A DNA stretch of 64,000 nt from Clavelina lepadiformis (GCF_947623445.1 NC_135242.1:1426001-1490000); one strand, 5' to 3'. Numbered from the stretch's first letter, positions 12,825 to 25,469 are shown. Program-made: numbers and translations. Notes: a model not told the origin generated them from the sequence alone.

Positions 12825-15695
12825 ATGGAATTACCAAGCTTGTTCGAAGTGCTGCTTTTCTTGGCTGCTTTTTTTACTGCGCTTCTAGCGTACAACAACT
12901 GGCTTATTTCCATTAGTACCAGTGGCAAGCGGCTTCCACCAGGCTTATTTCCTTGGCCAATTGTCGGAAATGCACCATTTTTAGGCTCAAAACCGCACAA
13001 GACTTTTCATGAGTTGGCCAAAAAATACGGTCCAATCTATAGAATCAAGCTGGGAAGCGTGAAAACAATTGTATTGAGCGATTTTAAAACTATCAAAGAA
13101 GCTTTAGTCAAACAGCGTCAAATATTTGGTGGCCGGATGCGTTTTGAGACTTACAAGTATGTACAAAATGGAGCAAGCAATATTTTTAATGACGTCAGCA
13201 CACAAGGAGAGGTATGGAACAAAACCAAGCTAGAAATGTTACGTCATCTTCACAATCTGTCAACATCTACGACCGTACGCAAGAAGTCGAATGAGTTTAT
13301 CACTGATGACGTCATATATATGCTAAAAGAACTTGAAAGTGCGTCGGTAACCAACTTCATCAATCCAGAAAAGACAATACGCAAGGCGGGAGCAAACACG
13401 ATGTGCATGATTTGCTTTGGCAAGAGATACGCCTATGACGACAAGGTTAGACAAAATCTATGTTGATGGTAAAATAAGCAGGAAAGTTTTTTGCCCAAGT
13501 TTTGTTTCACAAGTCTAATCCTAATCAGCTTTTTAGCTTAAATACAATCTCCACTAATCATGAATAAACAGGGTTTAAGTTTCTTTTGACCAGTTTTTCC
13601 AAACATTAAACCAGAAAAGTACAAATATGCAATTTATTAAATGGGGAATAAGTTAATCGAAGATAACATTTACGCATACGTTTTTAACCCTATCCAAACC
13701 GGGCTCGCAACTTTACTATTTTAACTAGGTGTGGTCGACACTGCACACACATTTTCAATCGTTAATTACTCGAAAACTATACGTCGTAAACTGATCGGAT
13801 TTTTATAGGTTAGTAGCAAAAATAACTGGCTTCCTGCAAACATCATAAATATAAAACTAAAGAAAGTGAATTTAGTGTAAATTAAGTATTTTTAAAAGTG
13901 ATACATTTCTAGAAATTTTTCTTCTTATGCCGCGCCCCCCGCTATGCGGAAAACCAGCTGACCGCGAGAAGAGAACGCAAGAGAATAGTTAATCGAGTTA
14001 GTGGTGCATAAATGAGTAAATTAATACGATACGCTTCAATGCGGATAGAGAGCAAAATTATGAAAATATGACAATATCTCCAAAATTTCAAAATCCAACT
14101 TTATAAAACAAACATGGACAGATAGCTGAACATTTTTTAGGAAAAGCCACCAAATTTCAAGTTTCTACAGCGAACAATGTAACTGTACGCCACGTTTTCC
14201 TGTGACTGTGTGCAGGACAAGCCACATCTAATGTAAATAGGGTTAAACCTGATCAACCCAGATCAATCAACAAGAAACCAGTGTTATTTTAAACGCTGCT
14301 CGTTACTTCCAATCCCTGCCACCTCTTTGAACTTAATTAGAAATTTTCCACTAGTTATGAATAAACCAGGTTTAATTGACACTGTTGTCTTGGCAATAAT
14401 TGCTTTGAAATTGCTTATTGTTTGACTTTCCTTTGTATCTTCAGGATTTTTGTGAATTGCTTCAAGCAAACGAAGTTTTTAGCGCAGTGGTTTCTGCGGG
14501 AGCGATGATTGACACCATGCCTTGGATCACGGTAAAAGATTGTGGGATACTATCAAAGTTTTTTCTAACTAATACCGCATCGAGTTTGTTTGCATAATTA
14601 ACATAACTTTATGGACAACTTGACTGCAATTTGAAATTAATGATATTTGTCAAATTCAATTGCCTTGATGTTTTTCAGGTGTTTCCAAAATATCGGCAAA
14701 TTCTTGAAACCTACAAGAAAACCATGAAACACTTCTATAAATGGAACCTTAAACGGTTAGGTGAAGTTCTGCTTTATCAAGATTGGAACCACAACGTTTT
14801 TTACATGATTGACATATGAATTTAAACTTTTAGAGTAGAAGAAATAGTAACCAACTTACCGGATACAAATTTAATGGAACCCACAAACGTGGTGACCTCC
14901 ATGATTATGTCAAATGGAAAAATTACAACTAAGTATATGGAACAGATTGCCAGCATTTGCTCAGAATTATTCGGAGCAGGTATAAGAATAAAGTCGCAAA
15001 CAATGAATTAAGATCGTGGAATCATGCTCGGCGTGAATCCCAGCACAACTAGGTTGTATATTGTTAACTATATGTTGTTTTTTAAAGGCCAAGACACCAC
15101 CCCAACTGCTTTTACTTGGATTAACAATTATTTGCTTCTTTACCCGAACGTGATGAAGAGGATGAAAAGTGACATCAAGGAAACGGTAGGAGATCGTCTT
15201 CCCACCCTCTTCGATCGTCCGAAGCTGCCTTACGTCGATGCATTCATCCATGAAATTTTTCGACACTCTTCATTCGCTCCAACTTCGATTCCTCATGGCA
15301 CGTTGAAAAAAACCACGCTTTGTGGCTATGACATTCCTCAAGGTACCATGGTCTTCGCCAACCAGTATTCGGTCAATCGAGATCCGAATGTTTGGCCAGA
15401 TCCGGAAAAATTTGATCCGATGAGATTTCTTTGCAAGGATGAATCTGGAGAACTGACAATGAATAGCGAGGCAGTTGAAAATGTGTTGATCTTTTCGATG
15501 GGTTTGAGAAAATGTCCTGGATCTGAATCGGCTAAAACTTGGCTCTTCCTGGCAACAGCGATCCTAGCTCAAACATGCGAGTTGATGCAAGATCCATCTC
15601 ATCCTCCATCGCTTGATGCAGAGTTTGGACTGACCTTACGTCCAAGTTGCCTCAGAATGAAGTTTCGTTTGAATACTTTGAAAACTTTTCAGTAG
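12825..15695 (+). CDS. Cytochrome P450, CYP1-like (first tandem copy, intact)
   Basis: Five exons (12825-13445, 14445-14531, 14679-14755, 14834-14979, 15088-15695) join to 512 aa, the normal length of a microsomal P450. The start is the ATG giving MELPSLFEV, the position conserved in both paralogs downstream. An N-terminal hydrophobic anchor (about residues 5-25) is followed by the proline hinge KRLPPGLFPWPIVGN. The I-helix AGQDTT crosses the exon 4/5 junction. ExxR (EIFR), the PEKFDPMRF motif and heme loop FSMGLRKCPG (axial Cys about 453) are all present. Similarity is strongest to CYP1 of the CYP2 clan (ICFGKRY, IPxGTxVFxNQ). These are ER monooxygenases acting on aromatic or lipophilic substrates; substrate here is unknown. 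It may be one of the tunicate CYP1F genes, by inference. Intron 1 is 999 bp against 169 and 191 bp in the paralogs, through an inserted element and a local duplication. Confidence 0.9.
13529..13590 (+). repeat. Direct repeat in P450 intron 1 (left copy)
   Basis: The core around 13551-13577 (CCACTAATCATGAATAAAC, then a GGTTTAA tail) recurs at about 14348-14374 in the same orientation, with a few mismatches and one small gap. The two copies flank the MITE. The right copy leads normally into the exon 2 acceptor, so part of the intron was duplicated. Confidence 0.5.
13688..14242. mobile_element. piggyBac-like MITE in intron 1
   Basis: The 555-bp segment is bounded by TTAA on both sides, with termini CCCTAT at the left and ATAGGG at the right. 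That is the TTAA-CCC...GGG-TTAA layout of piggyBac-type elements. It has no coding capacity, so it would be non-autonomous. Paralogous introns at the same position lack it. The matching terminal inverted repeat is short (6 bp, with weak similarity beyond), so the family call is tentative. Confidence 0.45.
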
Positions 15696-15749
15696 GCCAG
15701 ACGGTAGACTACTGCCGACAAAGGTTTTACATTCAAAGCTGTTTTATCA

Positions 15750-15755
15750 AATAAA
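15750..15755 (+). terminator. Polyadenylation signal AATAAA, first P450
   Basis: AATAAA lies 55 bp after the TAG stop of the first P450 and is followed by T/G-rich sequence, as expected of a poly(A) site. Confidence 0.55.
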
Positions 15756-16239
15756 AATTTGTCTTTAGACGTATTGTTAGTAACTGCTAAAAAAAATCCA
15801 ATTTAAATTTACCTTCTACCTAACTGTTTTAATAATAGACCTGCTCCATATATTGTGTATCTCCTACTTTGTAATATACTCCGCATATGCTTCGTTTATT
15901 TACTTCGAATAATCAAGGTACTACGTATATAATCGATGCGAAAATAATCACATCCTATAATTGTCTGCTCTCTGCAAAACCAAAATTTCATAAAAAACAT
16001 GCGTATATTAGACTGCACAGACCACATACCGACGTGGTTTCAGCTGTTATTTTTGTGGTCTGGATGTGGTTGTAACGGATTTTATGGTGACTTAATTGAA
16101 ACCACTTTTGAGTGAATTTATGAAACAAAAACGTGTAACAGAGTCTGAATTAGTTTATAAAATTTTAGCCTTTTTTGACTGAAGAGTTTTCTGCATATGA
16201 ACGGGTTGTTTTGTATCGCCACATCTATACCAGAAATAG

Positions 16240-16380
16240 TTATATTTTGGTATATAGAATGGCCTCTTTACGTTACTGTACTAGTCGTATTGTACGTATA
16301 GTTGTATAGTATACAGTAGTATATATATAGTTGTATACTATAGTCGTATAGTTACTATACTACCAGTATATACCGTACTT
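16240..16380. repeat. AT-rich imperfect palindrome
   Basis: A run of GTATAGT and its complement ACTATAC repeats in both orientations around a central TATATATA. It can fold into a cruciform or hairpin. No protein or element is attached to it. The rest of 15756-16600 holds nothing recognisable. Confidence 0.5.
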
Positions 16381-16603
16381 GTTTGGTCTATTAATTTAAA
16401 CCTACTTCAGCCATGAGCGAGCCACAGTGTTGGAGCCCTGAGAGTTTGTGATGCAAACAATTACTGATTGAACAGTAATTGCTTTTAGCGATAAATGGTG
16501 TAGGTGTATGCGCGTGTCTGTCTGTCACCTGGTCGTTCATGAAACTTCCAACAACCTTCATTTGCTCCGGGCACCATTTCACATAGAATGCTAAAAGATA
16601 ATA

Positions 16604-16762
16604 ACATTCTTCAAGGTACCATGGTCCAACCAGTATTCAGTCAATCGAGATCCGAATGTTTGGCTAGATCAGGAAAAATTTTATCCAATGAGATTTCTTT
16701 GCAAGGATGAATCTGGAAAACTGACAGCAATGAGGCAGTTTGAAAAGCATTTGATGTTCTCG
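16604..16762 (+). pseudogene. Detached P450 last-exon fragment
   Basis: About 160 bp closely match part of exon 5 of the neighbouring P450 genes, from the HIPQGTMVF region through SVNRDPNVW, the PMRFLCKDESG segment and the start of the next helix. Small deletions and substitutions break the frame. It carries neither the ExxR nor the heme-binding cysteine. It ends abruptly just before the heme loop, where unrelated GC-richer DNA begins. It is a relic of a further duplication in the array or of unequal exchange. Confidence 0.85.
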
Positions 16763-16990
16763 CAGAGCTGGGCGAGGAGGTTCTCGTTGTTTTACCGATG
16801 GGCGAGGAAACTCTCCGAATGATCTTCCGACGAGCACTGCCACGAAAGCCGACTTGGACGACGGCTGACAGAGCTTCCGTGACCGCTGTCGGAAGCAACA
16901 GCGAGAGCAGAACTCATCTTTTCTCCTCACGAAACTGCGTGTTTTTCACGGCAGCACTTTCGGAGGTGGTCGATCGACCGACATAGAAAA
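16763..16990. other. GC-richer island of unknown origin
   Basis: About 230 bp with visibly higher GC content and many CG dinucleotides begin exactly where the P450 exon fragment stops. Short ORFs run through it in several frames but show no recognisable motif. It may be a piece of an unrecognised mobile element or of a coding exon carried in by the same rearrangement. Confidence 0.35.
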
Positions 16991-17429
16991 TAAGGCATGA
17001 GAAAATAAAACTGCATTGAACCGGTAACGTAAGAAACAAATGAACGGCTGAATGATTTTATAAACAGTGAATGGAATATAAAGCCAAACAATCAACGCGA
17101 AATTAGCTAAGGAATAAAAAATTCAGCAAAGCGAAGAAAATAAAGGGAATTGTCCAATGTCGTGGCGTCGACTTAGTGCCAACAGCCACACGAGTACTAG
17201 GTTTAGTACTCAGGTACATGGACTTGGTTTAAAAAACGTTCGAGTACAAGTACCAGGCCAACACGTGAAGCAATGTGTTATTACGCAGATAAAACACGAT
17301 TTCCAAAAACGGGGCAAGAAGAAATTGAAACAAACAGTAAAAATTCAGTTGGATCTAAATCTTTTCTTGGAATCATTGAGCGGATTCTACAAAGCTGTAA
17401 AACAACTCATTTATTCATTACTGTATTAG

Positions 17430-18890
17430 GGGAAACTCGTGTAATTTGGACCCCTTAAGCAAAATCCGTGATAATAACGAAAGTCCTTGAATGACTTCTT
17501 CCAAACTTCACTTGTTTATTTACATACATGAAAGGTACAACGTAGCGAAGTATCGGGCTTAAATCATTTAAACTGCAGGTGCACTACCAAATTAAATTTT
17601 TTCATGTTAAGGGTCTAATTTACACAACTGTTGGGTAAAATGGACCCCTTCCATTTTTGGCCAAAACATACAACTTAATATTCAATTTTATTCGGATAGC
17701 ACCTAACATCACTCTATAAGTTTCTAATTCAATGACACTGCAGGTAAATAGTTAATTTCAATTTTTTCAAATAAGGGGTCCAATGTACACAATGCGTGAT
17801 TGTGCAATCTGGAACCATCGATAACTCACAAAAATAGAACAACCCATGCAAAAGTTTTTGTTGCAAAAACAGAAACACACATTTACGAACAGTTGTCGCA
17901 GTAATAATACTTGAAATCACGAATATCAGCACATTCTTCATGGGCCCATTCCTTGCAGTTTTTGCGTTGAATCCAGTCTTCATCTGCAGAATCTCCACAC
18001 ACCAGGCAGATGGATTTTTCTTTGTTCTCTGTTTTCCTTCCTCTCTTCTGTTTAGTTTTTTGCGCACCGCCTCTTTTCCTTTTAGTCACATCACTGTCTC
18101 TTGTATTCAGAGTGTTTTTATGAGGAGAACTTGTCAAAATTGTGGCGCTTGAAAATTTTCACCGTTTAGTACCAGGATTCATAGATCGGATTCGTTTTGG
18201 TAGAGGGCTGATATCTGTGACAGTTACAACAATCTTTTTTTTCTCAAAATAAAAAATGGATGAGGGTAGGCCTACAGGGCTGGCTTGCATGTCAGAAACT
18301 AAATTGCTGATTTCAGCTGTTTTGATGATGCAAGCAGGAGTGGTGTTAACTGCAGTTGAGCTTGCATTTTCCACTAGAGCTGAGCTTGTGGTGGCGATTA
18401 GATCATCTGAATTCTCAGCTGGATCGGGTTGATCTGTGACATCAGCAGCAGCAAAATCACTGTCATTAAAGACCAGCATATTAACTGGATAAATTCCGGC
18501 CTTTCGAAATCCATTCACCGCACAGCTAACATTTGCAGCTTTTCCGTATGCAAGACCAAACAAACGACAAATTTGAAACGCAGAGACTGCTCGTCCATGA
18601 TTTGCACGCAGCCACTGCTCAATTTGTTGATAATAATATAATAGGTCTTCAGTGGTTTCAAAAAAAGTTAAATCTAATGGCTGCATCCGATGACTGGAGT
18701 GTGGTGGTAATGACAGCATAATAACACCACTTTTTGATGCCAACTCTAAAGCTTCAATATTGTGCGTGTGGCTTTTATGTCCATCTAAGATCAGCAGGAC
18801 CCTCTCTTCTTGGCTAGGCTTTGCATCCTGGATGAAGTATTTTATCCATTCCAAGAATATGTCGTTGTTCATCCATCCCTTTTTTCTGAA
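17430..18890 (-). mobile_element. pogo/Tigger-like DNA transposon, 5'-truncated
   Basis: The minus strand carries the second half of a pogo-type transposase plus a 3' flank in which the motif AATTTGGACCCCTT recurs in variant forms and both orientations (about 17438-17458, 17606-17650, 17774-17792). The leftmost copy, next to a TA, could be the terminal repeat. No matching repeat is found at the upstream (higher-coordinate) side, where the coding region stops after a splice-acceptor-like TTTTTTCAG. The element therefore lost its 5' half. Confidence 0.65.
17883..18872 (-). pseudogene. pogo-like DDE transposase C-terminal half with PHD-like finger
   Basis: From 18872 to 18159 the frame reads MNNDIFLEWIKYF, then LLILDGHKSH (second catalytic Asp) and LPPHSSHRMQPLDL (third acidic position). 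These are the hallmarks of the DDE_1 superfamily used by pogo/Tigger/jerky elements. The first catalytic Asp and the HTH/CENP-B DNA-binding part are absent. After one in-frame TGA at about 18157-18159 the same frame continues (ILTSSPHKNTL, then basic KRKRGG) into a cysteine/histidine cluster ICLVCGD...C..WAHEECADI...YYCDNC, a PHD-like zinc finger also seen at the C-terminus of some other pogo-like transposases. The upstream P450 genes are unrelated. It is inactive as found. Confidence 0.8.
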
Positions 18891-19697
18891 AAAAGGTTCA
18901 AAATTTATTACGAACCATTGAGCATAGAGAGACTAACATTTTGTAAAGCAAAGCCAAATTTATGCACCATACAGTGATAATAAAACCAATTTTTACGAAT
19001 AAAAAAATTGTCAGTATGAGCATAGTTAAATTAATTTATAGCCTAATTAATTGGTTGAAACATTTGAAAACACTAGCAAACCTAAATAGTGTAGGCTATA
19101 AAATTTAACATCCTACAAACAGTGGTTTCCAAACCTGGCGGCTTACTAACTTCCGCCCTGGTTAGGCTGATGCCCACAAACATGTTAACACTTTGCTGAT
19201 GTGCAATCTTGATTAATTGACATTGATCCGGGTCTCGCTGCTACGTAGACTATGACTTTGCTGCATAGCAAGTCACAAGAAGAGGACAAATTCTTACTGG
19301 AAGCAGACTTTTTCGCAACATTTGCCCTTTTTTGCCTCGTCCCTAAATCCTATTATCGGAATCCGGTAACGGTTAAAAGGCATTTGCCGTTGAGATATTT
19401 GAAAATGAACTGTCCTTTAAGATAGAAGCAAAGTAAATGTTATGCATATAGCTGAACAGAAAATTTTGAGTGTTGGTTTCAAACTTTTTGCGAGTTTAGT
19501 TTTACAAGAAATCAGGAACTAAGTGGGTTTCATTAGCTTTGGTCCATTTTTTATTTCAATCCCTGCCGGTAAATAGGCTTAGCCTATACCGAATTCATCC
19601 CATTGTTACGTAGGTGTGTGTATTGAATCATATACAAAACCTTGCCGCTTGTTTCAGTGATGTGAAGTGGTTTGTTCTGATAAAAGATTTATGTCAA
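18891..19697. other. Spacer before second P450 copy
   Basis: About 0.8 kb with no recognisable coding sequence. It holds the presumed promoter side of the second P450 locus. No repeat family was recognised. Confidence 0.4.
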
Positions 19698-21756
19698 ATG
19701 GAATTGCCAAATTTGGTCGAAGTGTTGGCTTTCTTTGTAACTTTTCTGGTCGCCTTTCGTGTATTTAACAAATGGTTTTCCAGCGGTAAACGACTTCCAC
19801 CGGGCTTATTTCCTTGGCCAATTGTAGGGAATGCGCCATTTTTAGGCTCAGAACCGCACAAGACTTTTCATGAGTTGGCCGAGAAATACGGTCCAATCTA
19901 TAGAATCAAGCTGGGAAGCGTGAAGGCAATTGTGTTGAGCAATCTTAAAACTGTCAAAGAAGCTTTATAGTGAACCAGCGTCGAACATTTGGGGGTAGAA
20001 TGAATTTCGTTTCTTACAAGTACGTAAATATTGGAACAGGCACTACGTTTAACGACGTCACCACACAAGGAGATTTATGGAAGCTAAACAATCTAGAGAT
20101 GATACATCATGTTCACAATTTATCAACATCTACGATCGTACGCAAGAAGATGAGCGATTTGATAACTGATGAAGTCTTGTACATGCTGAAAAAACTTGAG
20201 GTGGAATCTTTGGAAAAATTTATCAATCCAGAAGACATAATACGCAAGGCGGGAGCAAACACATTGTGCACATTTTGTTTTGGCAAGAGATACGATTATG
20301 ATGACGAGGTTCGACATAACTTTGTTTTTTGCAAGTGGATTTTAATATTGTTACTTCACAGTTTCCATGTATTTCAATGGAATGTTATCATTTGGCGTAA
20401 ATTTCTTGGTAGCTTAATATATGAAAAAAAACAGTTTCTTATTTTACTTAAATATCTTTTTATTTGCTTTGCTGCAGGAATTTTGCAAATTGCTAGAAGC
20501 AAAAGAATTTTTTGGAGCTGTAGTCTCTGCTGGAGCACTGTTTGACGCACTGCCTTGGATTACGGTACAATATCAACAGTTTGAGAAATACATTAAGGAA
20601 ATTTAATCTCTTTTCAGTAAACCCATCGCATTAATTCGTTTTTGCATATAATAAAAGTATGTTGACTGCTTCCATTTAAAACTTTTGGTCTGTGCGAAAC
20701 TTCACTTACCTTGTTATCTTTCAGATATTTCCAAAATACCGTCAAACCCTGGAAACCTACCAGACAATAATGACGCATATTTATGACTGGGCCTTTAAAC
20801 AGTTAAGTTCAGTTCAGTTCAGTTTTTTTTCTCTCAAGATTATTATAATTATTATTATTATCAACCATCCCACCTGCTAAAAAAAAAAATTTTTTTCAAT
20901 TTTAGAGCAAAACAAGTAGTAACCAGCTTACAAGAGCAAAATTTAAAGGAGCCAACAAACGTCGTGATCTCAATGATCACATCAAACGCAAAAGGAAAAG
21001 TTACCACAAAGCACATTGAACGCGTCGCGAGCGTTTGTTCAGAAATTTATGGAGCAGGTGAAAAAAAACAAACATAATAAATTAAAAGTTTGCGAGTATG
21101 CTCCGTGTGAAAATATGCGCTATTGTTTGCCAAATTCTGTTCTCTTTTATAGGGCAAGACACCACCCCAACTGGTTTTAACTGGGTTGTCAATTATTTGG
21201 TTCTCTATCCTAATGTGCTGAGGAAGCGATAGGAGATCGTCTTCCCACCCTCTTCGATCGTCCAAACTTGCCATACATCGATGCCGTCATCCACGAATCA
21301 TTTCGACACTCCTCATTTGTTCCGACTTTGATTCCTCATACTACGCTTGATGATACTACTTTGCATGGTTACCACATTCCTCAAGGCACCATGGTCTTTG
21401 TCAACCAGTATTCAGTCAATCGAGATCCGAATGTTTGGCCCGATCCAGAAAAATTCGATCCAATGAGATTTCTTTGCAAGGATGAATCTGGAAATCTGAT
21501 AATTGATAATGTGGCGGTCGGAAAATACCTGATATTTTCGATAGGACTGAGAAAATGTCCGGGTTCTAAATCGGCCAAAACCTGGCTTTTCTCGGCAACA
21601 GCCATTCTAGCTCAAAGAAGTGAATTGATTCCAGATCCATCTTATTCAACATCGCTAGATGCAGAACCTGGCTTGGCCTTACGTCCAAGTTACCTCAGAA
21701 TAAAGCTTCGATTAAATACTTATGAAGTTTTTCATAAAATGTTTGCGGTCTTATAA
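19698..21756 (+). pseudogene. Cytochrome P450, CYP1-like (second tandem copy, disrupted)
   Basis: The five-exon structure matches the flanking genes (19698-20308, 20478-20564, 20725-20801, 20906-21057, 21153-21756), with exons 2 and 3 identical in length at 87 and 77 bp. Signatures remain: MELPNLVEV start, KRLPPGLFPWPIVGN hinge, GQDTTPT I-helix, ESFR (ExxR), PEKFDPMRF and FSIGLRKCPG heme loop. Two changes break it. Near 19965 two extra bases put a TAG straight after the KEAL codons. In exon 5 near 21220, 22 bases are missing, removing most of the helix read as MKRMKSDIK in the intact paralogs. Splice sites and the rest of the frame are preserved, so loss looks recent. A sequencing error at one site would not rescue the other. 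Confidence 0.88.
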
Positions 21757-24700
21757 TGTAAAATAACTGCTTGCCTAAATGTATTGCTGATGTGAAATGT
21801 AGTTCAGATATGTTTTTTATGATATCTCTGTTAATGAACAAAGTATTCTCCGAAAACATTATCTCCTATGAATAGTTATTCGCCATTTCAAGTGACAAAA
21901 GTTGTGATTTCAAACTGATTCACGAAGTTGTTTGATTAGGAAATTTTCCTGCTTTCGCACTTATTCATTGAGTGAAGGCATAAATCTTAGTTATACTCAT
22001 AGTCGACATCAAGTGGTCAGCAATGTTAAACTGTGCAATGCAGTTCCAAATGTTAGTGAACTGTCATTATTGCTAAATAAACAGCGCTTGACTGTATGAT
22101 AATGTGAACAATGCAAACCGTGATAATGTAAATATTAGCCAACCATGAGCTTCCACCTATCGCCAGCTAAATTGTTGACGTCATCGTCAAATAATCTAGA
22201 ACGATTTTACAGAAAATAGCCTGTGTGATTGCGTAATTAATTGCAAAATATAAATCAGTCAGTCCAGTGTTAATCGCTCTTTTTTATGCTTCTTTTGTAT
22301 TTTTCTCTGATGTAATAATTATTTCTGTGTGTTCGTGTGTGTTAGATTCTGAGTTAATTCAAGATGGTGTGAACATTGCGATGTAAATTGTCGAATACTT
22401 TGTACAAAGTTAACCGTTGTTATCACAGCGCGTGTTATTAATTAAGATGACTAAGCGAGCAATAATCTTAACTCATTGGATGAAATATAAGGCTGGCAGA
22501 TTAGCATTGACAGATGATTGACAGACAATAAAGTTCTGTATTCACCAGTAGTGCCTTACATTTCATGCTATTATGCCTAGTGGCAACCGTAGTATATAAC
22601 TTTTTGATTTTAAGTTACTGCCAGAACTTGTGGAACTTTAAAATAACGCAGAAAATCCTGTGCTGTACTTTTCCATTATGAAAGGCTTTTTTGATGAATA
22701 GAATCCTGAAAGGTCGAGTGAAAAAAAATAACTAGGCTATGATTGTGGAAAACCCTTGTAATGTTGTTTTAAACGCAGTAATTACTAAATTTGTGCTGCA
22801 CGTAAGAAATTTTACTGACTTTCAATTCAAGCATGGACTGTTGGTAGAGAAAATTCACAAAAGGTCCCGAGGTGCTTCCACTATTTTTGGCGTTCGCAAA
22901 ACGAAAGAATAAACGAATTGTTTGACATTTTAGCTATAAAATGTTCTGTAATTTTATCATTAATTGTATTAAGTGACCTTAAATCACTTAAATACCCATA
23001 AAAATGTCACGCCTAAACACCAATGATTTCTAAAGCAAGTTCGCATTGTGGGCCACTGCAAACGCATAAATGACAAATAAACTGACACAATCTCTGTTAC
23101 CAAAGTAGAATAAATATAACCCAAAAAGTGAAAATGTCGGAATGCAACATTTTAAGTATCACAGTGATTATATGGTTAAAGTTAGATCCCTAGATTATAA
23201 ACTCAGCAAGCGATAAACTTCAAAAGAAAAGTTAATGTTACCTTATACACTTAAATAAAGATAAACAATGCAAAATATTTTTAAGCGTTTTATACTGCTT
23301 TGATATTTAGCGTTTTTTCTATATATTTCGGCTATAAGTTTATCCATAATACAAATCAAATTTGTTTATACTCATCTACGGCCGGTGTTGATATAGCAAA
23401 TGATCTTAGAAAACCAAATAAAGTGATCGTTCGTCACGCTTCGATGGCTCTGCAGTTCACCGTTCGACTCCATCGTAGCTGTCTTCAACTTTCTTTCTCT
23501 TTCAGCATTAACCCAAGAAGAATCTAAGAAAGACTTTTTATTTTAACAATATAAATATTTTTTTAATTTCTTTATGATTTATTTGCGCTGTCGGCTTGTA
23601 TTTCCACATACTTTAACACATGCGTACATAATAGGATGACATCCAAAGTAATTATTTCTGGTAATTATATAAAACGCAGATCGATGTAAACAGTGCAAGC
23701 AATTATCTCTGTTGATAATAATGTCATCGTTACGTCAAGTCTTGCTGTAAATCATGGAAATAATGGCAGGACAAAAATTACTTTGCTGCTGGCTGCAATT
23801 TGACGACGTTCACCGAATAGTTTAATTGAAGTTAGTTAATCCATCTTTTTTGGTATCCTTACAGTTTGTTCGCGGATAGTTTTACTTAATATGTGGGCTC
23901 AAACTTATCCTAATCTCAACTCAATTTATATTCCGAGAAATGGGCGAAGCGTCATTGGAGAAACTTTTTCTTGTACAACGATTTGAAAACTCCTGGTTTG
24001 TTAACGGATGAACGCGCACACACGCACGCACAGAGTGTATGATTCTTACAGGATTCCGTCTAAGCCAGAACGCCAATGAATTACTGCACGATATGGAGTA
24101 AAGTGCCCGCCGGCCATGTAAAATAAACCTGTTGCTTTAATATATACTGTACATCACGTTTAAATTGATATCAAGCACTCAGTACATTTCTGCGCTCTAC
24201 TTAAACTAAGGCGACTTGCGCAACGCCACAATAAGATTATCAGCAGAACTATGATTATGCTGTCACAATGAAGCAAGGCACAACGAAAAACGTTGGTTGA
24301 AGCCGTCCACCGCTCCGGGGCTTGACTCTTGAAGTCAGATGGTTGAAGAAGAAGATTAAGAGGTGGACACCAACAATTAGCGCTCAGCAGCGTATTAGTA
24401 GGTATCGGTTTAGCTGCATATGTTACAAGTTTTTTTGCAGGCTTAAATGACTTAAAATAAATGCAAGCGAGTTTTGTTAATATGATTGGTTGCGGTCTAG
24501 TTTGTTGGAAAACATGTTCGGCTGGTTAGCGCTCTATCTCAGGTAGGTTCAATGTAAGGTAAGGTTTCTGTGTCATTTTTTTTTATAGTGAGAGCTGAAA
24601 TTGACATAGGTCTAACGGTTTTAATGATGACACTATTCTAAAATAGACATAGATGAATTCTTGAAGTTGGACATTTATTTCACAATTTGATAGGAACTGG

Positions 24701-25469
24701 AATCTTATGAGTGCGGGTGTGAATAAACATGGCTTGGCTATTATGCTTAGATTTTCGCGTAAATTCAGGTTGGATATGTTTATAAAAAATCATGTATCTT
24801 AGCTTACGCAATTTGAAATGTTTAAGTTATCTGTGCTAGTCCAATGTCCTATAAACTAGCGATAGGTGGCGGTGCTAGTTGAAAATTTCCGACTGGAATA
24901 TTTGTGTACTTCAATGCCACATACACATTAATATTCGTGCGAACCGCTCAAAGAAATAACGATAGCTCATATTAGTACGGGTTACTGCAGGCCAAAACGT
25001 GCGCAGTGTGACGTCACTCCCTTATAATTTTTAGCGATTTCTAGATAAACAAAGTGACGAGATAGAGCGGAAAGCCCGCAATAAATTTTAATTAAATATG
25101 AACTTTTCAATTGGTTTTTTACTATTACACAGTAAAAAAACTTATGTTCAAAGCTATTTTTCACAGTTTCATGTTGACTTAACTTAAATTTTATCACATA
25201 AAATAAACCTAACTTGATCTAAATCTAGCTTCTAACCAAAATCTAACTCTAGTTAAACCCTAAATAACTCAAAGTAACTTTTTCAATACCAGTTTTCCTA
25301 ACCTACCCGCTTTGTCCATAGTTGGCTCCGTGTTCTATTTACGGTGAAAAAACAACTTTTTTAAATTTTGCGTCAATAAATTACATTTCTCAAATAATGC
25401 TTTCTCGCCTGTTTCAGCATGGTGCTGATATTTATAGCAAAATTGTTTTAATTATAAGATTGACTTTAA
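21757..25469. other. Intergenic between second and third P450
   Basis: About 3.7 kb with no recognisable gene, RNA or named repeat. A CG-containing patch near 24000-24330 and a TTTAAT-rich tract near 25080-25260 have no interpretable content. Confidence 0.45.
25009..25016. promoter_or_regulatory. CRE-type palindrome TGACGTCA upstream of third P450
   Basis: A perfect TGACGTCA, the consensus for CREB/ATF bZIP factors, sits 454 bp upstream of the third P450 start in a GC-richer patch. An 8-bp match is weak evidence alone, and no exact AhR-type TNGCGTG site was found beside it. Confidence 0.25.

Noticed and set aside
17157-17429. hAT-like GTACTC/GAGTAC palindromes
   Set aside because: Suggestive of a hAT terminus but no partner end or target duplication could be found.
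24480-24560. tRNA- or SINE-like box (GGTTAGCGCTCTATCTCAGG with GGTTCAATG)
   Set aside because: Only partial A/B-box resemblance; no cloverleaf could be drawn by eye and no second copy was seen.
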